Assembly: GCA_963556145.1 (NCBI GenBank) | Contig: OY744468.1 | Span: 930,001-994,000 of the forward strand | Source of the DNA: Hygrocybe punicea | Taxonomy: Eukaryota; Basidiomycota; Agaricomycetes; Agaricales; Hygrophoraceae | Direction of reading: 5' to 3' | DNA length: 64,000 bases | The notes under the pieces: model-generated | Databases searched by the model: none | What the model saw: only the letters and a program-made list of their open reading frames with translations | What the model was told of the DNA's origin: nothing | Part shown: positions 58,168 to 64,000 of the stretch, piece by piece | How the letters are laid out: the number at the start of each line of letters is the position of its first letter | Position numbering within the stretch: position 1 is the stretch's first letter | Translations under genes and position numbers: made by a program

Positions 58168-58910
58168 GAGTAAGGTAAATATTCCAAGGGATATTTTATA
58201 TGTCCCATGGGCTGTTTCTGCGATAACAAAGGTATCCCAAGGGATATTTTATATGTCCCATGGGCTGTTTCTGTGATAACAAAGGTATCCCAAGGGATAT
58301 TTTATATGTCCCATGGGCTTTTTTGTGGGTAAAGTAAATATCCCAAGGGATATTTTATGTGTCCCATGGGCTGTTTCTGCGATAACAAAGGTATCCCAAG
58401 GGATATTTTATATGTCCCATGGGCCTTTTTGTGGGTAAAGTAAATATCCCAAGGGATATTTTATGTGTCCCATGGGCTTTTTCTTGGTTAATGTAAATAT
58501 CCCAAGCAATATTTTTCATGTCCCATGGGCTGTTTCTATAAGAGTGAAAGTATCCCAAGGGATGTTCTATGTCCCATGGGCTGTTTTCTAAGACAAGATA
58601 AGTATCCCATGGGATATTCTACATGTCCCATGGGCTGTTTTCTAGACAAGATAAGTATTCCATGGGATATTCTATATGTCCCATGGGCTTTTCTCAGGTA
58701 AAATAAATATCCCAAGGGATAAAATAAATGTCCCAAGGGATAAAATAATATCCCAAGGGATAAAACAAATATCCCCAGAGATAAAGTAAATAGCCCAAGG
58801 GATGAAATAAATAACCCAAGGGATGAAATAAATAACCCAAGGGACGAAATAAATATCCCCAGGGATAAAGTAAATGGCCCAAGGGATAAAATAAATATCC
58901 CAAGGGATGA
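58168..58910. repeat. Minisatellites with CCCAAGGG / CCCATGGG cores
   Basis: 58168-58700: units of about 53-64 bp with TATCCCAAGGGATATTTTA and TGTCCCATGGGCTGTTT. 58700-58910: shorter 21-22-bp units such as ATAAATATCCCAAGGGATGA. Both cores are palindromes. Confidence 0.92.
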
Positions 58911-59334
58911 AATTTCAGTCCCTAGGCCTTTTAATCTATGCACACAAATATTTTCATCATTTTACCTATTTTATTTACAATGTTATAGCCATTTTTCAAA
59001 AAACATCAGCTTGAGCTGAGGCAACACCTGGTTGAGAATATATCCCAGGAAAATATATATTCTCCCTGATGGTATTATAATATGTCCCATGGGATGATAT
59101 TTCAGGCCATGATCCTTTGTCAAAATCATCCCTTGGGATAACTATTCAGCCCTTGGTCTTCTTTGGAAATTGTCCCTAGGGATAAAAATATAACCCTACG
59201 CTTGCCGACAGTCAGAATGTCCCTGGGGCAATAAATTGTCCTTGGGAGTACCATGGTTATATGAACACTTAGATGGAACACCTACAGAGTTGTGTTACAT
59301 CTAGTTAGTTGGGGCTAGGTGGTTGACTGAAGTG
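58911..59334 (+). repeat. Second copy of the 11.1-11.6 kb end block
   Basis: Nearly identical to 11156-11579, ending GGTTGACTGAAGTG. It replaces the arm's own minisatellite and unique DNA; arm homology resumes at TTCATAATACAC (59335). Confidence 0.85.
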
Positions 59335-59988
59335 TTCATAATACACATGTTTAATTTTCAGCTCAGCCTCCTCTGCATATGTAGCCCTACTTTTCTTTGT
59401 ATATCATGCATGCTCTGCTCACTTACTCCCCTACAAGCTTCAGCTTGCCACATGCACAAGGGATTGGTTTACTAGAAGCACACCCTCAATCCTCCCCCTC
59501 AATCCCATCTCAATACCCAACATCTCCAGCACTTTTCCTCTCCCACTCGTTCTGTCTTTATATGTGGAAAGAACTGCTGTATCTCCACACCCTGCCACTG
59601 ACATTGAAGGACAATCAGCTCTGTGACTCTCAAAAGAATAAGTATATACAATCTTATACTATGCCATAGCACCCATGGTACCCATAGTGGCCATGACAAG
59701 GCCTGGAAATTTATAATTAGATGCTGTCATCACTCTGAGGTTTCTATTAAATATCTAGAGAAGGGACGTCCCAAATGCCCCCAGACACCCCCACAACACC
59801 AAATGTCGTCCCATGGGCCATCCCATACACCGGACCAGGGACAATGGGACGTCCCAACGTATCGTCCCAGGGACGATGGTTTCGTCCCAGGGCTGCCCAG
59901 TACTTTTACCAACATGTAGATGGTTCAGTACTAGAGGTGAGTTGTAACTAGTTGTTCAGGTTTGGGGGTAGCCTGAAGTGGTTCTGTG

Positions 59989-60626
59989 ACCATTATACAA
60001 CTCCCTACTTGACATATATCTGACAAGCCATGTACAATGGGATTTTCGGAATTTCGCCTGCCGACATCGTCTGTATAATAGAATATTACAAATACCTGAA
60101 GGCATTACGTGTTAATGAGGAGTACCACAAAGGTTTTAAGTACTACTACACATCTATATAAGCTGCATAACAAAAACCATGAACCTGTACAATTTTTGAA
60201 AACTGCTACAAATCTCTTGCGGTATTACAAATACCTGACGGAGCACTCCAACAAATTCTTTCAAGTATATTCCGCGTTCCTTTGATGGACTTCTACAAAT
60301 GTTTTAAACTACTGTGAGGAATACTTTGACATCCTATTACGAAAATCCTGGCACAGTAAGTATTACAAAAGTTTCGGTGGTAGTACAAAATATATTGTGA
60401 GATAGTTTTCATAGATACGAATACCAAAGGCCTGTGGATGTTGGAACAGAATCCATATACCCCATTAATCCCTTTGCTCAATATTCATATTTTTGAGACG
60501 CCTCCTTGTCTCCACGATATCGTCCGCATTATCGTCTAGATAGTCGTAGCCTACTCTGCGTTTGATTGAAATTCTGGATAATGGAGTGGGCGCGTATACA
60601 TTTGTGTTCTTTTGATTCATGGCCGC
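59989..60626. other. Intergenic, no gene seen
   Basis: AT-rich with scattered TATTACAAATACCTGA and CTACAAATGTTTTAA-like motifs. No supported feature. Confidence 0.45.
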
Positions 60627-60774
60627 TGGAGAGGTCCTGAGGGACCTCTCCGGGGCTCACGCAGGACTCGATGGGAAAGGTCTGAATGGGATAGGAAGAT
60701 GAACTGACTACCACATCTGGAAGTGCTACTGACTAAGGATCTGGTCACGTGATCTGTCAGGCACAACCACTACA
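60627..60774 (-). mobile_element. Solo short gypsy-type LTR (148 bp), target duplication CCGC
   Basis: It runs TGGAGAGGTCCTGAGGG...CAACCACTACA, flanked by CCGC at 60623-60626 and 60775-60778. It is related to the 156-159-bp LTRs of the gypsy element and the small non-autonomous element, and supports a 4-bp target size for that family. Confidence 0.88.
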
Positions 60775-60814
60775 CCGCATCCTGAGAGAGTGTACAAATT
60801 AGTGGACATCTGAA

Positions 60815-61960
60815 TTACAGCAAAGATATGAATGATACCTCTGTAAAGTCACTTTCAACCAACGCCAATGATCGCAGGCATAAAATCATCTTGAACTTGT
60901 CTCCCCTCACAGGAACCGCCGATACCGTGAATTGAACCTCAACGATATCACCAACTCTGAAGCAAATAGGATTTCCAGACACAAAGCTAATATGTTTTTT
61001 CTTTTAATCCGGGTATTTGTATCATAATGATCAAACACTCACTGAGATCGATTCCCACTTGACTCCAACTTGAAATAAAGGACCCGGTTGTCCATTCCAT
61101 GGAAATAGCGTGCATTGGCCATGGACATTAGGATGCCTTTGGGATCACCATTGCGGTCGAATGGGATTTTACAAGAAGTGTCATTGGATTGGCGATCAGT
61201 AAAATATCGGGTTCCTATTGCTAATGCGGTGTATTCCATGTAGGTAGCTGGCATAAAGTCCTGTATCACACATTCAGGGAAATAATGAGCTAGCTTCTGA
61301 TGCAGAATATGAAGGTTATTAATAAAGGAATTGAAGCCTGTGGTATTAAGACCTGTAACGATAACGCTTTGACGGATAAATGGGATTTGGCGTTCAGGTG
61401 GACTATTGGAGTTCTATAAAGTATTCTTGTCATATAAGATATATTACCCTTACATTGTTGTGATGGGTGGTAGATCCTTCTTTGCCAATATTGCTTGCAG
61501 GCTTAAGACCAATTCTTCTGGTTCCGTTGTATCTGTCGCCGGCAATGTAAATCTCCAGCAGTTTGGGCAATTGTTATGTATGACATTGACATTCGAAATC
61601 TGTGCATATGATCAACATGATAATCTTTTCAGTGTGATTACTGACATTTGCGGAATTCGCTAGTTGAGTATCATCGTCATTTAATCGTGTGGCTATGAGG
61701 CTTTCCAAGTATTTGGCTGTCAATGTCATATCAGGGATGAGTTAATGTATGCGTATGTATGGCTCACATGCGTCTGCGAAATTATAATGGTCGTCCATCA
61801 TTGAATATGGAAGAAAAAGTTGATTGATATAGAGAAATACTTTTCTCGGAATGTACGATTATATCCTGATCACATGCTTCAGCACAAAATACACATGTGA
61901 CATTTTCATTCTCAATCTTCTGATTATAGGTATTGTGTGGATGTCATTTAGTGTTTCTGC
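60815..61960 (-). CDS. Hypothetical gene with Cys clusters, multi-exon
   Basis: Minus strand. The last two exons are clear: 61413-61043 (QSVIVTGLNTTGFN, then MPATYMEYTALAIGTRYFTD and MANARYFHGMDN) and 60986-60815 (VSGNPICFRVGDIVEVQFTV, MILCLRSLALVE), with a GTGAGT...TTAG intron. Upstream pieces at 61690-61454 (LTAKYLESLIATRLNDDD, NNCPNCWRFTLP, EELVLSLQAILAKKD) and near 61900 (ENVTCVFCAEACDQDIIV) carry CxxC motifs that may bind zinc. A 40-nt putative intron (61414-61453) leaves a phase mismatch, so either the model or the gene is imperfect. I know similar Agaricomycete hypothetical proteins but no function. Confidence 0.5.
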
Positions 61961-62124
61961 ATTTATGTTTGAAACAGAATATGTTTGCACAGCCAGCTAC
62001 GGTGCCGCAATATCTTGATCCTTTTGTTGTTGTAGCCCCTGTACCGATTTGATTGTATTTGTCAGCCAAGCCGATATGTATCGAACTGGCAATATCTCCT
62101 TTTGGTTAGCGAATTTCTATTTAT

Positions 62125-62475
62125 GAACGAACTTAGTCATCCCAGCATTGATCGAGCTCATCCATCATTTCTTTCGCCAAAGAGGTTGCTGTTTCATCGA
62201 AGTCCGGTCATCCTGGCATTGGTTAACAGCCTTTCCATCATTTCTCCCACTCAGACTGTTTCCGGTTTATTGAGACCCGGTTATCCCGACATTGATTAGG
62301 AGCTAACGCACCCTCCGCCTGCTCAAGATATTCCGCGTTTATTGAGACCCGGCCACCATGACATTGATCACATGTTAATCCTTCATTTCCTTTAGTCAAC
62401 GATATCCAGTTTTCATGAATCCCGGTTATCCTGGCATTGATAACACGTCCGTCCATCATTTCTTCCACTCAAAAG
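62125..62475. repeat. ~74-bp degenerate tandem repeat
   Basis: Five imperfect units, each with a (G)GTTATCCTGGCATTGAT-like core (near 62130, 62207, 62278, 62348, 62427) and a CCATCATTTCTTCCACTC-like partner. Confidence 0.65.
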
Positions 62476-62619
62476 GTTCCATATTTGTGGTGTTGTAGCA
62501 TACACCAGCATATCAGGTGATTGGTCATTGGGATGTCATATGTTCTATTGTTCATCCTCCATACGGGTGGATTTAAAGTCGAGGAAACATTCGGCTATGC
62601 GTTAGTTCCTCTTGTTTCA

Positions 62620-64000
62620 ATGCCTCCCAAGAAGTCTGCGACCGCTAAACCGAATTCAAAGCTCAGATCGAGGGCTCCTATGTAACCTCATATGTTTCCT
62701 GTCTGTTCCGTCACTGATCCGTATAAATAACAGGCGTGCGGCAGTGGGAAAAAAGGGGAAACATGCCGCTGCCAAATGGGTCAATGATGATGTGTATGTA
62801 CTCACATACGAATTGTGTTACATTCTCCTAATGTTTGGACAGTGTCGCTCTATCGGAGGCAGAGGATGATATTATTAGCATTCGAAGCATTGGCAGTGTT
62901 GTAGTTTCCAAAGCGTCTAAAACGTTTGTAGAATTCTTCATTTCTACTTTGCTTTGTTAATATATTCCGTTAATTAGGCCTACCAAGAAATTGTCCGAAA
63001 CCAAAGCGAAGTAAGTCATTTAATATGACATGTATGTCTTATGATGCTAATTGCTTTTCTTTTTTTTCCAGAGGAAAACAACGCTATCTTTCACCATCAC
63101 CCAATATTATAGACATCGACAATGATATGTAAATATCATGTTATTATCTATCTGTCTCGTTCATCATTCAGTTCTCATCGTTAGTGATACATATTCTCCC
63201 TCCAAGAAGCAGAAATCCAGTCATCATAAATTGGACGACCTTGAAAACGCTGATGATGATGAAGGCGGCGATTCCAAGTGAGTTGACTTGTCCGCCTTTG
63301 ATGACATCTAGCTTATGCTGGACATTCTAGGATTCGTACCAAGGTCAAATTCAGTTTGACCAAGAGGTCTGATGATGTGTTCCGGTATGTATTGTGAAAT
63401 TATCTATGCATTGGTATGGGCATTCCTTACACGTGAATGATGTCAGCACCTCCAAAGCTACGACATCTACCTTTACCAAGACTGCGGTGGTTGGTGACAG
63501 TGATGATAACAAAGAGTCTAGTAGCAATGATGGAGAGGTGAATTATTTTCAGCACCGGATCACCAGGTGTGTTTGACCTAGTCTTAACATGATCTTTTCA
63601 TGATGAATATCCTGTATTAAGTTTACCATCTCCGGATGTCGATGAGTCCGATATTGGAAATTGAGATGCACAGCTTATCGATACCTATCAGGAGTGTGTA
63701 AACATCAAGTATGTATATGTACTTCATTCAATATATCCATGATATACTGAAGCGAATTCAGGGCGGCGGCAATGGTATCTTGGTCCAGTGCCATTGGAAA
63801 TGGCAATCCGGAGTTTAGCCAAATCCTTTCCAACATTTATAAGATCAACAGAGAGTCAGTTGTTTCGATATCTTCAGAATGATTATAGTGATTAAATTTC
63901 GTATAATGCAGTTTGTTGTTTTCCGCCATCACTTTCGTTCGCTCTGGCAAATATTCGAATCTTTCTCGAGATGATCCAGCCCGAATCTCTACAGGTGGAT
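62620..64000 (+). CDS. Nuclear-type basic/acidic Ser-rich protein gene, 3' end outside window
   Basis: Start ATG 62620 (MPPKKSATAKPNSKLRSR). Exons: 62620-62681, 62734-62793, 62843-62923, 62978-63010, 63072-63128, 63185-63277, 63331-63384, 63447-about 63537, and more to the edge. The seven introns are 49-62 nt and every one is in phase 2, a strong check of the model. The product alternates basic patches (PPKKSA, KKLSETKAK, SPSKKQKSSHHK) with acidic/Ser patches (DDDEGGDSK, GDSDDNKESSSNDGE), suggesting a nuclear, perhaps chromatin-linked, protein. A later exon near 63766-63855 reads VSWSSAIGNGNPEFSQIL. No catalytic domain is visible in the window. Intact as far as seen. Confidence 0.75.

Larger units (their letters stand above)
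53236..59980. mobile_element. Intact giant palindromic element (6,745 bp) with 8-bp target duplication
   Basis: Termini are CACTTCAGGCTACCCCC at 53236 and its complement ending at 59980. GTTCTGTG lies at 53228-53235 and 59981-59988. The first ~250 bp of the two ends are nearly identical apart from a 34-bp difference inside a CCCATGGG cluster. The two arms are inverted copies to the centre (spacer about 56573-56671), except that 58168-59334 in the right arm is replaced by unrelated repeat DNA. Each arm carries a mirrored spliced-looking unit pointing outward, GC-rich tracts, a polypyrimidine stretch, an AT block and minisatellites. No transposase is encoded. An 8-bp duplication occurs in hAT, KDZ/Zisupton and a few other superfamilies; I do not assign it. 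Confidence 0.9.

Overview
The window looks like a transposon-rich intergenic neighbourhood of a filamentous basidiomycete, most likely an Agaricomycete. The evidence is many spliceosomal introns of 40-62 nt, a KDZ-type transposase relic, Crinkler-family gene relics, a JmjC gene and an HMG-like/EAR-repeat gene of kinds I associate with mushroom genomes, and abundant Ty3/gypsy, LINE and hAT-like sequences. I do not assign a species. No rRNA, tRNA, CRISPR or bacterial-type operon was seen.

Layout. 1-4.5 kb: a Ty3/gypsy element entering from the left edge, with intact pol and a very short 156-bp 3' LTR. 4.8-7.5 kb: a JmjC-domain gene (+). 7.9-10.2 kb: an HMG-like/coiled-coil gene (-), convergent with it. 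10.6-17 kb: minisatellites and one copy of a giant palindromic element, with a 100-N gap at its centre. 19-20.7 kb: an hAT-type MITE and a short coiled-coil gene. 21.5-27.5 kb: two divergent Crinkler relics, one carrying a 1,667-bp solo LTR in an intron. 27.8-31.9 kb: a LINE relic cut by an older solo LTR and by a small LTR element, then a minisatellite. 32-33.9 kb: a KDZ transposase relic. 35.2-44.0 kb: a three-level nest, a LINE split by a ~2-kb LTR element which is split by a 6,380-bp LTR element without pol. 45-48 kb: a 33-bp minisatellite and a diverged half-copy of the palindrome. 48-52.9 kb: an ATP-grasp-like gene, its decayed duplicate invaded by a 646-bp foldback element, a small membrane-anchored gene and another foldback element. 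53.2-60.0 kb: the best copy of the palindromic element (6,745 bp, perfect 8-bp target duplication). 60.6-64 kb: a solo LTR and two host-type genes, the last running off the right edge.

The most unusual content is the palindromic element family: arms of about 3 kb, each holding a mirrored, outward-pointing, apparently spliced transcription unit, GC-rich three-base-biased tracts, and minisatellites whose units contain short palindromes. A second theme is decay by CGA-to-TGA changes in several gene relics, while the youngest LTR elements are almost unmutated.

Coordinates of LTRs, target-site duplications and introns were read directly from the sequence. Family names rest on recognised motifs, not on database searches.
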